This document shows positions 41,491-51,790 of a stretch of DNA of 64,000 nt, in pieces; the stretch's first letter is position 1, and each line of letters begins with the position of its first letter. Position numbers and translations under genes: made by a program. The stretch comes from CAVVIG01 sp050249955 (GTDB taxonomy: Bacteria > Acidobacteriota > Vicinamibacteria > Vicinamibacterales > CAVVIG01): assembly GCA_050249955.1 (NCBI GenBank), contig JBFWPN010000005.1, forward strand, positions 248,001 to 312,000. Direction: 5' to 3'. The notes beneath the pieces were generated by a model. That model saw nothing but the letters and a program-made list of their open reading frames with translations. It searched no databases and was not told the origin of the DNA.

Positions 41491-42225
41491 TTGACGCTCA
41501 CACTCACCCCCGCTGTTCTTGCACTGTCCCTCGTGTCCGCCCCGGCGTTCGCCCAGGCACCGGCCGCCGCGCCGCCGCCACTGGCCGCGACGGCCAGCGC
41601 TGGTCTCGCGCTGACCTCGGGGAACAAGGACACATCCACCTTGAACCTGGGGTACGAACTGGCCTACGACCCCAAGACCCGCAACGTCATCAAGTCCGAC
41701 GGCCTCTACCTGCGCGGCAAGACCGACGGGGCGCTCACGGCCGATCGGCTGGCCCTGAACGGCCGCGACGAGTTCAGGCTCCACGACCGTGCGTACACGT
41801 TCGGGCAGGTCCAGTTCCTCCAGGACCAGTTCAAGAACATCGATTACCTCGTGGCTCCCGCTGCCGGCCTTGGCTATCGCCTCGTCGACGCTGCCCGCAC
41901 CAGGCTCCTGGTCGATGGCGGTCTCGGCGGCGTCTGGGAGAAACCGATGCTGGGTGACGTCAGGAGTTCTGGGGCCGTGACGCTGGGCGAGAAGTTCACC
42001 CACCAGATCTCGGCCTCAGCGACCATCAGCCAATCGGTGACCGCCCTCTACAAGACGCGCGACTTCGGCGATGCGCTCTACACCTTCGGCGCCTCGCTCA
42101 CGGCGGCCGTCACGCCGCGCACGCAGCTCAAGGTCGAGGTGCTCGACATCTACAAGAGCCTGGTCATTCCGGGAATCGAGAAGAACGACGTCGCCCTGAT
42201 TGTGGGGATGGTGTTCAAGCGCTGA
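41491..42225 (+). CDS. DUF481 outer-membrane protein
   Basis: About 244 residues. The signal peptide ends LALSLVSAPAFAQ. The rest is a beta-barrel with SAGLALTSGNKDTSTLNLGYELAYD...YLRGKTDGALTADRLALNGRDEFRL, the YdiY/DUF481 pattern, finishing VALIVGMVFKR. The first usual start is TTG at 41491, but the good ribosome site GGAGG (41468-41472) points 6-7 nt downstream to an in-frame ATC at 41479, which would add MIAR and the basic residue a signal peptide needs. A TATACT box is at 41445-41450. Confidence 0.85.
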   Translation: MTLTLTPAVLALSLVSAPAFAQAPAAAPPPLAATASAGLALTSGNKDTSTLNLGYELAYDPKTRNVIKSDGLYLRGKTDGALTADRLALNGRDEFRLHDRAYTFGQVQFLQDQFKNIDYLVAPAAGLGYRLVDAARTRLLVDGGLGGVWEKPMLGDVRSSGAVTLGEKFTHQISASATISQSVTALYKTRDFGDALYTFGASLTAAVTPRTQLKVEVLDIYKSLVIPGIEKNDVALIVGMVFKR

Positions 42226-42298
42226 CCGGCCTATCATGCACCGCTGAACACGGTGCGGCTGAACGTCCGGCCGCTTTCAGGCGCTTGGAGTCGCTTGG

Positions 42299-42430
42299 AT
42301 GACTGGACTTGCCAGGGCGGCGGCCGCGTGGGCTGCCACTGCCGGTGCGGTGGTGCCGTGGGAGAACCTCCGGGCCGCGATGATCGAAGGTTCGGACCGG
42401 ATTGGCATTGAGATTGTGGAGGTCAAGTGA
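42299..42430 (+). pseudogene. Remnant of a VOC-family gene (3' end only)
   Basis: The last 23 codons (from about 42359) read WENLRAAMIEGSDRIGIEIV then EVK, nearly identical to the end of the intact VOC gene at 42427-43476 (WGNLRAAMIEGPDRIAIEIV then EVK). The DNA also matches over about 70 nt. The preceding 20 codons from the ATG at 42299 are unrelated. Its stop overlaps the GTG of the intact gene. This looks like the leftover of a tandem duplicate. Confidence 0.7.
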
Positions 42431-43476
42431 AGAGGCTCGCGACGCATCAGCGCACACAGGCATTCTGGGTGGCGGCCGGCCTGGCCGCGGCTGCACTGGT
42501 ACTGCAGCCGGGCGTTGCCGCCCAGGCCCCGGCGTCCATCGAACCGTTGCACTTCCATCATGTCCACCTGAACGCGGTGGACCCGGAAGCGGCGGCGGCG
42601 TATTACCCGAAGCCGTTTGCGAAGACGGCCACGAAGACGACGTTCAACGGGCAGCCGGCGGTGAAAACGGGGAATCTGTACATCCTGTTCAACAAGGTGT
42701 CGACCCCGCCGACCAACGAGCTGACGGGGCCGCAGACGTCGGTCTGGCACTTCGGGTGGAACACGCCGAACTCGCGGGAGTACAACGCGAACTTCCGGGC
42801 GATGGGCTTGACGATTGCCCAGATGTGGAACGGCAACGACGACGCGTCGAAGCTGGTGGACCTGTCGGGTGATGTGCCGCAGGCGCCGGGTGGCGGGTTC
42901 CCGACGATGGAGCAGGTGCTCGAGCTGCGTGCGAAGGGCGCAACGGTCGACCCGACGAAGGTGCCGGGCGGCTTCGGATATCTGCGCGGGCCGGACGGCG
43001 TGATGATCGAGAATGCGCAGTCGGGCAACGTGGAGCGCTTCAACCACGTGCACATGTACCACGAGCACCCGAACTGCGCGGTCGAGTGGTACGTCAAGCA
43101 TCTCGGTGCCTCGCGTCCCGCGAATCGCGGGGCGGCGCCGACGTCCGATGCGTCAGGCGACTGCCGGACGAAGATGTATCCGCCGCCGACGTTCCCGTCG
43201 TTCGCGAAGAAGGGGTTCGTGCGGATGCCGACCGGTGTGCTCCTCGACGACATCTCGGTCTCGATTCAGCCCTGGCCGGGTGGTGGGCTCGCGCCGACGC
43301 GCGGCACCCTCTACGACCACTGGGCGGTGAGCACGGCCGACCTGGACCGCACGGTGGCGCGCCTGAAGGGCGAAGGCGTGAAGTTCCTGGAGGAGATTCA
43401 CCCGTGGGGGAACCTCCGGGCCGCGATGATCGAAGGTCCGGACCGGATCGCGATCGAGATCGTCGAGGTGAAGTAG
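42427..43476 (+). CDS. Secreted VOC-superfamily (glyoxalase/dioxygenase-like) protein
   Basis: 349 residues, GTG start overlapping the stop of the remnant. Signal peptide AFWVAAGLAAAALVLQPGVAAQ. Two VOC-type halves: HFHHVHLNAVDPEAAAAYYPKPFAKT (about 37-150) and FNHVHMYHEHPNCAVEWYVKHLGASRP (about 200-345), with candidate metal ligands His and terminal Glu in IEIVEVK. Two internal Cys are few, so disulfides are unlikely. The substrate is unknown; export distinguishes it from cytosolic glyoxalases. Confidence 0.85.
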   Translation: MKRLATHQRTQAFWVAAGLAAAALVLQPGVAAQAPASIEPLHFHHVHLNAVDPEAAAAYYPKPFAKTATKTTFNGQPAVKTGNLYILFNKVSTPPTNELTGPQTSVWHFGWNTPNSREYNANFRAMGLTIAQMWNGNDDASKLVDLSGDVPQAPGGGFPTMEQVLELRAKGATVDPTKVPGGFGYLRGPDGVMIENAQSGNVERFNHVHMYHEHPNCAVEWYVKHLGASRPANRGAAPTSDASGDCRTKMYPPPTFPSFAKKGFVRMPTGVLLDDISVSIQPWPGGGLAPTRGTLYDHWAVSTADLDRTVARLKGEGVKFLEEIHPWGNLRAAMIEGPDRIAIEIVEVK

Positions 43477-43483
43477 GGCAACG

Positions 43484-43510
43484 GGAGCGGGTCAGTCCCT
43501 GACCCGCTCC
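43484..43510. terminator. Perfect 12-bp hairpin between convergent genes
   Basis: GGAGCGGGTCAG (43484-43495), loop TCC, CTGACCCGCTCC (43499-43510). It starts 8 nt after the VOC stop and overlaps the last codons of the convergent gene at 43492. There is no T-run, but the symmetry suits a two-way terminator. Confidence 0.6.
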
Positions 43511-43833
43511 ACCGCCAGGAACAGGGGCGCCACGCCGATGATCAGCACGATGTGGAGGAAGCCCTTTCCCGCATAGTTCACCGTCTCGAAGTGGACGGTC
43601 TCGCCAGGCGCCGCGTCGAAGTCGATCGTCTTCCAGAACAGCGTGTTGTGCACCCGGATGAAATGCCGGCCTGGCGGCATCTGACGTTCGATTTTCTCGC
43701 CGAACAGCACGTCCCCGATCGGCTTGCCGTCGAGCGAGACGAAGATCTGCCGGTTCTTGACGTCGCGTTCGCTGGAACGGGTGATCAGGAGGCGGGCCGG
43801 TGGTTCCGCATCGGCCGGAGTCTGGTCGTTCAC
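43492..43833 (-). CDS. Small membrane-associated hypothetical protein
   Basis: 113 residues, GTG start at 43833 preceded by TACACT at 7 nt. The middle is a beta-sandwich-like stretch (QIFVSLDGKPIGDVLFGEKIERQMPPGRHFIRVHNTLFWKTIDFDAAPGETVHFE), similar to PEGA-like carrier domains. The C-terminal segment FLHIVLIIGVAPLFLAVERV is a membrane helix. Not assigned to a known function. Confidence 0.7.
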   Translation of the reverse strand: MNDQTPADAEPPARLLITRSSERDVKNRQIFVSLDGKPIGDVLFGEKIERQMPPGRHFIRVHNTLFWKTIDFDAAPGETVHFETVNYAGKGFLHIVLIIGVAPLFLAVERVRD

Positions 43834-43872
43834 GCCCCACAGTGTAGCGCGTCGGGGTGGACCACGTCGCGC

Positions 43873-44457
43873 TCAGGCCATCACGGCGGCGAGGCCCAGG
43901 GCTCCGAGCACCGTTGACGCGAGGGCTCCCAGCACCACGCAGACCACGACGACGGCGACGGTGTAGGTGAGCGCCTGCTCGCGCGGGCTGCGCATCGTCA
44001 CCGGCAGGCCGAGATACAGCACGTACATCCCGTAGAACGAGGCCAGCAGGACGGCGAATCCGCCCAGCGCCGGCACCAGCAGCAGGACACCGGCGGCGAG
44101 CGCAGGCGTGCAGGCGTAGACGGCCGTCTTGAATGCCTGTCCGTATGCCTGCCGTCCGCCGAAGCGGGGCGCCAGCATGTCGATCGCATAGGCCAGGACG
44201 TAGCAGCCGGCGATCGTGGCGAGGAAGGACACGAAGGCGCCAACGAGGCCTCCGGCCAGGCCAGAGACGAACCCGCCGAACGGGAAGAAGACCGACGTGA
44301 CCGCCGCGCCGGCGAAGCTGGCGGCGGCACTGACGGCGGCCAGCGGTGCGAGGTAGGTCCGCACGAGGCCGGGTGTGTCCGCTGGCTCGGCCGCGATGGC
44401 GTGCCACTCGGCGGCTGGCTGGAGGCAGATGTTCCGGATGCGGTCGACCATGGCCAT
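43873..44457 (-). CDS. Yip1-family membrane protein
   Basis: 194 residues with five hydrophobic segments, including LAPLAAVSAAASFAGAAVTSVFF, FVSFLATIAGCYVLAYAIDMLAPRFGG and the last, YTVAVVVVCVVLGALASTVLGALGL. The opening DRIRNICLQPAAEWHAIAAEPADTPGLVRTYLAPLA is the bacterial Yip1/DUF1282 signature. The ATG at 44457 has GGGAGG 6 nt upstream. Function in bacteria unknown. Confidence 0.85.
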   Translation of the reverse strand: MAMVDRIRNICLQPAAEWHAIAAEPADTPGLVRTYLAPLAAVSAAASFAGAAVTSVFFPFGGFVSGLAGGLVGAFVSFLATIAGCYVLAYAIDMLAPRFGGRQAYGQAFKTAVYACTPALAAGVLLLVPALGGFAVLLASFYGMYVLYLGLPVTMRSPREQALTYTVAVVVVCVVLGALASTVLGALGLAAVMA

Positions 44458-44531
44458 GCTGGACCTCCCGACGAGGGCGGATGACGCGCGCGACAGTGTG
44501 GATCGCCGCGGATGATAGCAGAAGGGACCTG

Positions 44532-45374
44532 CTACCAGGCTCGGCCCAGGGCGATGCCCGTTGCCACCCCGCCGCGCCTGACCCACTGGGTGGCGCTGTA
44601 GTTCAGGCTCCGGTCGGCAGCGATGTGCAGGGTCACCGGCCAGGACGGCGAGCCGCCGGTCAGCTCGAGTCGACCACCCATCACGGCATTGGTCGTGCGG
44701 TACAGCAGCGTGCGTCCGGGGTACTTGTCGGGCAGGCGGATTGACAGGCGGTTGACCGCGGCTGGCGTCAATTCGGCGCGTGCGCGGAGCGTCCACCGCC
44801 CGCTGATGGCCCGTTCGTGCACGGCTCGGACGAAGACCTCGTGCAACTGTCCCGTGGTGTATTCGCGGGTGAACACGGTGGTTCGAGCGACGAGCACACC
44901 GTTGCGGACGTCGGTCTTGTCGCCGGCGAGAAAGTCCGCCCGGTCGATGCGCACACGGTAGCCGCCTTCGAAGGCCAGGCCGTGCCAGGCGCCGAGTTCC
45001 ATCGCCTGAGAGAGGCGGACGCTGTGCAGGTTCGCGTTGCCGGTCGTGCCGGCCACCCAGACCACGCCCCCTGGATTGAAGAACGTGTCGTAATCGGTGG
45101 CGCGCGCCTCGCGCACCGGTGTCACGGCTGCCTCGGTGTGCCAGTCGACACCGGCACGATAGCGGGCGGCCCCCCGCACCCAGACGTTGTCCAGCGTGTA
45201 TTCCTGCTCGAAGAAGTGCGGCACCAGCGCGGCCGTGTCGTATGACGACGGGGCATCGAAGTGCCAGACGGCCCGATCGCGGGTGACCTCGGCCCCGACC
45301 TCCACCTGCGCCGCCGCGGCACGCTGCAGCCCGATCGCCGCGAGGGCGACGAGCATCACACGGACGACGCGCAT
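44532..45374 (-). CDS. Exported, probable outer-membrane barrel protein
   Basis: 280 residues. Signal peptide VVRVMLVALAAIGLQRAAAA. Repeated amphipathic strands follow (VEVGAEVTRDRAVWHF, RAGVDWHTEAAVTPVREA, GLAFEGGYRVRIDR, PVTLHIAADRSLNYSATQWV) and the end GIALGRAW carries a terminal aromatic, as in outer-membrane barrels. The ATG overlaps the stop of the oppF-like gene (TGATG), so it is read from the same transcript. Perhaps a porin for the peptide importer; unproven. Confidence 0.75.
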   Translation of the reverse strand: MRVVRVMLVALAAIGLQRAAAAQVEVGAEVTRDRAVWHFDAPSSYDTAALVPHFFEQEYTLDNVWVRGAARYRAGVDWHTEAAVTPVREARATDYDTFFNPGGVVWVAGTTGNANLHSVRLSQAMELGAWHGLAFEGGYRVRIDRADFLAGDKTDVRNGVLVARTTVFTREYTTGQLHEVFVRAVHERAISGRWTLRARAELTPAAVNRLSIRLPDKYPGRTLLYRTTNAVMGGRLELTGGSPSWPVTLHIAADRSLNYSATQWVRRGGVATGIALGRAW

Positions 45375-46422
45375 CAGGCGAGACCGGGTGTGGCGCCGGG
45401 AGGGACCTGCTCGATGTCCGGCTGGTCCGCACTGATGCGGATGCAGCGGGCCAGGTGCCCGGGCTCGATCTCCTGCAGCCGTGGCACCACGCGCGTGCAC
45501 GCCTCCACCACCCATGGGCACCGCGTGTGGAAGCGGCAGCCAGCCGGCGGGTCGATGGGGGACGGCACGTCGCCCTGCAGGACGATGCGCTGCCGTCTGG
45601 CCTCCAGCACCGGGTCTGGCACCGGCACCGCGGAGATCAGGGCGCGCGTGTAGGGCATGAGCGGCCTGCGGTACATGCGTCGCGCATCGGCCAGTTCCAC
45701 CACCTGGCCGAGATACATCACGGCCACCCGGTCGGACGTGTGCCGGATCGCGCGCAGATCGTGCGAGATGAACAGGTAGGTCAGGTTCCGCTCACGCTGG
45801 AGGCGCTCGATGAGGTTGATGATCTGCGCCTGGATGGAGACGTCGAGGGCAGAGATCGGCTCGTCGGCCACGATGAACTCGGGCTGGGAGGCCAGTGCGC
45901 GGGCGATGCCGATGCGCTGCTGCTGGCCGCCGGAGAATTCGTGTGGATAGCGGTTGATGAAGCGTTCGCTGAGGCCGACTGTTGCCATCAGGTCGCGAAC
46001 GCGGTCGCGAACGTCGGTGCCCTGCGCCAGTGCGTGTGTGTGAATCGGCTCGGCGATGATCTGGCCGACGGTCATGCGTGGATCCAGCGACGCATACGGA
46101 TCCTGGAAGATCATCTGCATGTGCCGCCGCTGGCGCCGGAGTTCGGCGGGTGGCAGCAAGGCCACGTCGACGCCGCGCATCAGCACGCGGCCGCCGGTCG
46201 GCTCGACCAGTCGCAGGATGGCCCGACCCAGCGTCGTCTTTCCGCAGCCCGACTCGCCGACGAGACCCAGGGTTTCGCCGGACCGGATGGACAGCGAGAC
46301 ACCGTCGACCGCCTTCACCACGCGGGTGGTCTCGCCGCGGAGCCGGGCGAGCAGCGAGGGAGCGTCCAGGGGAAAGTGGACCTCGAGGTCCACGATGTCC
46401 AGCAGCGACGGGTTCCCAGGAT

Positions 46423-46426
<4 letters not shown>
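45374..46426 (-). CDS. oppF: Oligopeptide ABC transporter ATP-binding protein (OppF-like)
   Basis: 350 residues, GTG start overlapping the oppD stop. Walker A is GESGCGKTTLGRA, Q-loop MIFQDPYASLDPR, signature FSGGQQQRIGIARAL, Walker B FIVADEPISALD and switch His FISHDL. The C-terminal Fe-S/oligopeptide extension has CRFHTRCPWVVEAC and CIRIS, with four cysteines as in OppD/DppF pairs. It powers peptide uptake together with OppD. Confidence 0.95.
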
Positions 46427-47448
<1,022 letters not shown>

Positions 47449-47452
47449 GCGC

Positions 47453-48409
47453 TCAGCCCTTCCTCATCTGCGGGTCGAGTGCATCGCGCAGGCCGTCGCC
47501 GAGGAAGTTGAGCGAGAACAGCGTCACGGCCATGGTGACACCGGGGCAGATCAGCTGCCAGGGGAACACGGCAATGTTCTGGATGCCGTCGGTCGCCAGC
47601 GAACCCCAGGATGCGAGCGGCGCCTGCACGCCAAGTCCCAGGAAGGACAGGAACGATTCCAGGAGCATCACCGACGGGATGGTGAGGGTGGCGTAGACGA
47701 TGACCGGACCGAGCGTGTTCGGGACAAGGTGCCGCAGGATGATGCGCGACCCTGGGACGCCGGTGGCCCTTGCGGCGAGCACGAACTCCTGGGTCTTGAG
47801 TGACATCACCTGGCCCCGGACGATGCGGGCCATGGTGAGCCAGGAGACGGCGCCGAGGGCGATGAAGAGGAGCACGAGCTGGCCGCGGGGTGATCGGCCT
47901 CCGAAGAAGGCCAGCAGGACGATGACGACCATCATGTAGGGGATGGAGTAGAGGACGTCCACGCCGCGCATGATGAACTCGTCCACCTTGCCCCCCAGGT
48001 AGCCGGCGGTGGCGCCGACGCTGATGCCGATGACGAGCGACACCATCGTGGAGATGACGCCGACCATGAGCGAAATCCGGCCGCCCAGGAGCACCCTCGC
48101 CAGGATGTCACGACCGGCATCGTCGGTACCCATGGGATGGGTCCATGAGAAGGAACCGTCCGCGGCCGTGAAGGGGGGCAGGGAGGTGACGAGCGTCGGG
48201 TCGGTGGGGATGTAGTCGTAGGTGAAGCCGGTGGTGCGCTCGATGATGAAGGGGCCCACGGCGGAGGCGAGCACGACGAAGCAGACGGTGACGAAGCCGG
48301 CAACCGCCAAGCGGTTCCGGCGGAGCCGCCTGTAGGCGTCCTTCCAGAGCGACGTGCCCGCGACGGCGGCCGGCTGCTGTGATGAAGCGGACGTGACCGG
48401 CGCGGCCAT
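47453..48409 (-). CDS. oppC: Oligopeptide ABC transporter permease (OppC-like)
   Basis: 318 residues, six membrane segments. The N-terminal cytoplasmic leader (TSLWKDAYRRLRRNRLAVAGFV) is typical of OppC/DppC. The extracytoplasmic loop has FSWTHPMGTDDAGRDILARVLLGGRISLMVG, and the coupling EAA loop is EFVLAARATGVPGSRIILRHLVPNTLGPV. It forms the channel with OppB. One base separates it from oppB. Confidence 0.95.
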   Translation of the reverse strand: MAAPVTSASSQQPAAVAGTSLWKDAYRRLRRNRLAVAGFVTVCFVVLASAVGPFIIERTTGFTYDYIPTDPTLVTSLPPFTAADGSFSWTHPMGTDDAGRDILARVLLGGRISLMVGVISTMVSLVIGISVGATAGYLGGKVDEFIMRGVDVLYSIPYMMVVIVLLAFFGGRSPRGQLVLLFIALGAVSWLTMARIVRGQVMSLKTQEFVLAARATGVPGSRIILRHLVPNTLGPVIVYATLTIPSVMLLESFLSFLGLGVQAPLASWGSLATDGIQNIAVFPWQLICPGVTMAVTLFSLNFLGDGLRDALDPQMRKG

Positions 48410-48410
48410 G

Positions 48411-49328
48411 TCAGTACCGGATCCGCGGGTCGAGGATGGCGTAGGCCACGTCGACGAGCAGGTTGAAGAGCAGCACCGCGATCGACATGAACGCCACGAT
48501 GCCGATGATGAGTGGTTCGTCCCGATTCAGGTTCGCGTTGATGAAGTAGTTGCCGAGTCCGGGCAGCGCGAAGATCCTCTCGACGACGACCGTGCCGCTG
48601 ATGAGGAAGGCGAGCGCAGGCCCCGAGTAGGACACCACCGGCAGCAGTCCGCCGCGGACCGCGTGCCGGACAACGACCTCCCGTTCACTGAGCCCCTTCG
48701 CGCGCGCCGTGCGTATGTAGTTGGACCGCAGCACCTCGAGCATCCCCGAGCGCGTCAGCCTGGCGATGTAGGCCATGTAGACGGCGGAGAGCGTGAGCAC
48801 CGGCAGCACGAGGTGGCTGCTGAACCCCTCCCAGCGTGCTGGCGGCAGCCAGTACCAGGTGAGGGCAAAGAGCAGGACCAGGGTCGGGCCGAGGACGAAG
48901 TTCGGCATCGAGATGCCGACCATTGCGGCCGCCATGGACGCGTAGTCGGCCCGTGAGTTCTGCCGCAGCGCGGCGACGGTGCCGGCGGTGATCCCCACGA
49001 TGAGGGCCAGGAGATAGGCCAGAACGCCCAGCGTGGCCGACACCGGGAGCGTGGCGGCCAGGATGCTGTTGACGCTCGTGCCGGGGTACTTGAGCGACTC
49101 GCCGAAATCGCCGCGCGCCGTGTTCGACAGCATCCGTCCGTACTGCACGTACCACGGCTGGTCGAGCCCGTACTTCTCGCGGATGTTCCGTTCGATGGCG
49201 GCGGGGAGCTTCTTCTCACCGGTGTAGAAGTTGCCGGGAGCGAGCCGGATGAGGGCCCACGTGAGCGAGACCACCACGAGGAGCATGGGGCCGATCACGA
49301 GCAGCCGACGGAGAATGAAGCGGCCCAT
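48411..49328 (-). CDS. oppB: Oligopeptide ABC transporter permease (OppB-like)
   Basis: 305 residues, six membrane segments. FILRRLLVIGPMLLVVVSLTWALIRLAPGNF at the N-terminus and the EAA loop YIRTARAKGLSEREVVVRHAVRGGLLPVVSYSGPALAFLISGTVVVERIFALPGLG are standard for OppB/DppB. It follows the binding-protein gene by 1 nt and precedes oppC. Confidence 0.95.
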   Translation of the reverse strand: MGRFILRRLLVIGPMLLVVVSLTWALIRLAPGNFYTGEKKLPAAIERNIREKYGLDQPWYVQYGRMLSNTARGDFGESLKYPGTSVNSILAATLPVSATLGVLAYLLALIVGITAGTVAALRQNSRADYASMAAAMVGISMPNFVLGPTLVLLFALTWYWLPPARWEGFSSHLVLPVLTLSAVYMAYIARLTRSGMLEVLRSNYIRTARAKGLSEREVVVRHAVRGGLLPVVSYSGPALAFLISGTVVVERIFALPGLGNYFINANLNRDEPLIIGIVAFMSIAVLLFNLLVDVAYAILDPRIRY

Positions 49329-49329
49329 G

Positions 49330-51192
49330 TCAGTTGTCCTGGTTCCACTTCGCCGGGTCGTGCTCGATGTACACGAACTTCCAGGCGTGCATGGTCACCG
49401 GGTTGGCCCACAGGCCCTTCACGAACGGCTTCTTGAGGTAGTTCGTGGCGTTGTTGTAGAGCGGCAGCGTCGGCTGGGCCGCGAGGAGCATGGCCTCGGC
49501 GCGGGCGAGCATGCGGTAGCGCTCCATGGGGTCGGTCCTGCGATTGGCGTCGTTCAGCAGCTGGACGAACTGCGGATCGCTCCAGCCGCTGCCGTTGTCG
49601 CCTCCCTCGACCACGTAGAGGCTGAGGAAGGTGAAAGGATCCATGTAGTCGCCGATCCAGCCGCTCCTGGCGACGCCCTGGTACTCGAGCCGGCTGCGGG
49701 TCTGGAGGAACGTGCGGAACTCCGAGTTCCTCAGCGGCACGGTGATGCCCAGGTTCTGCTTCCACTGGGCCTGGAGGAACTCGGCCACCGAGCGGTTGCG
49801 TTCCGACGTGTTGTAGTTGATCTCCATCTGGGAGACCGGAACCGCAGAGGGAGCATACGCGCCAGAGGCGTCGCGGAAGCCAGCCTCGGCGAGCAGGGCC
49901 TTGGCCCGCGCTGGATCGAAGGGGTCGCCCTGCGGCGATGGGTAGCCCTCGAACATCCCCAGCGGCACGGTCGACGTGGTGGGCTTCACCGTCTGCTGGA
50001 AGCGCGCGAGGGCCTCCTTGTCGATGGCCATGTTCAGGGCGTGGCGGACGCGCACGTCGGCGGTTGGACCCTTGGTGGTATTGAAGACGTACGACTCGGT
50101 AGCCAGTTCGGGCGCGTCCATGTAGTCGCGGTACCGGCGCATCAGCCCCGCCCATGCCGCAGGCACGGTGTGGTTGTAGGTGGCGTACACCTCGCCGGCC
50201 TTGTAGAGGTTCATCATCGTGGTCTGATCCTCGAGCGGATAGAAGATCAGGGTGTCGAGCTTCACCACGGCGGCGTCGTAGTACGCCGGGTTCCGCTTCA
50301 TCACGATGACGTCGTAGGGGCGCCAGGTCTCGATCCGGAACGCGCCGCTCACCACGATGTTGCCGGGTTGTGTCCACCGGTCGCCATGCCGCTCCACCGC
50401 CTGCCGGGGAACCGGCCGGAAGAACTGGTGGCTCACGAGCTTCGGGACGAACGGGATCGGCTGTCGCAGCCGGATACGCAGGGTCCGGGCGTCGACCGCC
50501 TCGATACCGACGTCCTCGGCGGCAACCGGCACGTAGACCTTGTTCCGGGCGATCGCCAGGCCTGCTGAGGCGAGCGCCTTCTGGCGATCGGACGGGTCGC
50601 CCGGAAGCACCAGCCGTTCTGTCGGCCGGGCCGGGTCCATGATGAACGCGCCGGACGCGGCGTCCCGCACGAAGACCGCCCCTTCGTTGTAGGCCTGCGC
50701 ATGAACGATGTCATAGGCCATGTACGCGTTGCGGGAGGCGAGGGTCGGGGAGAGCCCGCGACGGACCGAGTAGACGAAGTCTTCGGCGGTGATCGGTGCG
50801 CCGTCGGACCAGCGCGCCTCTCGGAGGTGGAAGGTGAAGACCGAGTTGTCCTCGTTCGGCTCCCACGAGGTGGCCAGCGCCGGAATGGGCTGGCCGGTCC
50901 TCGGGTCGTACTCGGTCAGGCCATCGAAGATGGCCATCATGATCCGGGCATCGGGCTGGCTGCTCGACACGGGCGGGTCGAGCGACTCCGGCTCCGACCC
51001 GGAGATGTAGCGCATCTCCTGACCTGCCGGCGGCTCGACCTTGCCGAAGTACTCCGAGTCGGCCGATCCTGTGGTGCACGCGGTCGCAAGCCCCGCCACG
51101 ACCACCACCGCGACGCACCACCGCCACCAAGGCGGGCCAGAGGTCCTCCAGCCACCCATGCCTGCCGCTGACTTCCAGAGTCCGAACGTCAC
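49330..51192 (-). CDS. oppA: Oligopeptide-binding lipoprotein (OppA-like)
   Basis: 620 residues, family 5 solute-binding protein. The N-terminus has a hydrophobic helix and lipobox (VVVAGLATAC), so the mature protein is lipid-anchored. The core includes YISGSEPESLDPPVSSSQPDARIMMAIFDGL, TSWEPNEDNSVFTFHLREARWSDGAPITAEDFVYSVRRGL and VRHALNMAIDKEALARF. An ATG at 51159 would give a shorter leader. First gene of the complete A-B-C-D-F operon. The peptide range cannot be read from the sequence. Confidence 0.93.
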   Translation of the reverse strand: MTFGLWKSAAGMGGWRTSGPPWWRWCVAVVVVAGLATACTTGSADSEYFGKVEPPAGQEMRYISGSEPESLDPPVSSSQPDARIMMAIFDGLTEYDPRTGQPIPALATSWEPNEDNSVFTFHLREARWSDGAPITAEDFVYSVRRGLSPTLASRNAYMAYDIVHAQAYNEGAVFVRDAASGAFIMDPARPTERLVLPGDPSDRQKALASAGLAIARNKVYVPVAAEDVGIEAVDARTLRIRLRQPIPFVPKLVSHQFFRPVPRQAVERHGDRWTQPGNIVVSGAFRIETWRPYDVIVMKRNPAYYDAAVVKLDTLIFYPLEDQTTMMNLYKAGEVYATYNHTVPAAWAGLMRRYRDYMDAPELATESYVFNTTKGPTADVRVRHALNMAIDKEALARFQQTVKPTTSTVPLGMFEGYPSPQGDPFDPARAKALLAEAGFRDASGAYAPSAVPVSQMEINYNTSERNRSVAEFLQAQWKQNLGITVPLRNSEFRTFLQTRSRLEYQGVARSGWIGDYMDPFTFLSLYVVEGGDNGSGWSDPQFVQLLNDANRRTDPMERYRMLARAEAMLLAAQPTLPLYNNATNYLKKPFVKGLWANPVTMHAWKFVYIEHDPAKWNQDN

Positions 51193-51234
51193 TGCTGAAC
51201 TTCTGAGTCCTGGGTTCTGACTTCGGAACGTGCC

Positions 51235-51747
51235 CTATCCCTGATACCCGTGCGGACCAATCTGCAGGCGGTGGTTGTCGAAGGCCTGGATGTAGAGCTG
51301 GTCGCCGCCGCTGGTGCGGTTCGCCGGGTTCCGGTCGACCGTGGCGGTGATGCTCATTTCCTTGCACCTGGCCGCCAGCCGGTCGGCGTCGAAGTTGTCC
51401 ACCCCGACGCAGACGTGGTTGATGGTGCCCGGGTTGGCCAGCTTGTAGAGCCCGAGGAAGCCGTCGCCGAGGCCAAGGTTGATGCCGCCGTTGCCCGGGC
51501 GGCTCACCACCTTCGCGCCGAGCAGCTTGCCGTAGAAGTCTGCCGCCTTCTCGACGTCGGTCACGGCGAGCGACGCGTGGTTGAGTGAACGCCCCTGGGC
51601 CAGCAGCCCGACGCTCGGCGTCGGCGGCTGCGCGGAGGCGCCTCGGGCGGCCGTGGCCACGAGTGCGGTGAGCGAGGCGACCAGCTGCCGACGTGACAGC
51701 TTGCGCGACTCGAACTGTTCGACGAGACTCTCGATTGCGGCACTCAT
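51235..51747 (-). CDS. VOC-family (glyoxalase-like) protein with signal region
   Basis: 170 residues from the ATG at 51747 (GGGAGAG upstream). The N-terminus, SLVEQFESRKLSRRQLVASLTALVATAARGASAQ, looks like a Tat-like signal with the pair RR. The VOC domain follows: LNHASLAVTDVEKAADFYGKLLGAKVV, INHVCVGVDNFDADRLAARC and FDNHRLQIGPHG. It lies 42 nt downstream of nothing obvious but upstream of the peptide importer genes on the same strand. Substrate unknown. Confidence 0.82.
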   Translation of the reverse strand: MSAAIESLVEQFESRKLSRRQLVASLTALVATAARGASAQPPTPSVGLLAQGRSLNHASLAVTDVEKAADFYGKLLGAKVVSRPGNGGINLGLGDGFLGLYKLANPGTINHVCVGVDNFDADRLAARCKEMSITATVDRNPANRTSGGDQLYIQAFDNHRLQIGPHGYQG

Positions 51748-51790
51748 CAGCTCTCTCCCATCATCAGCAGCGGCACACGAGCCCTTGCCC

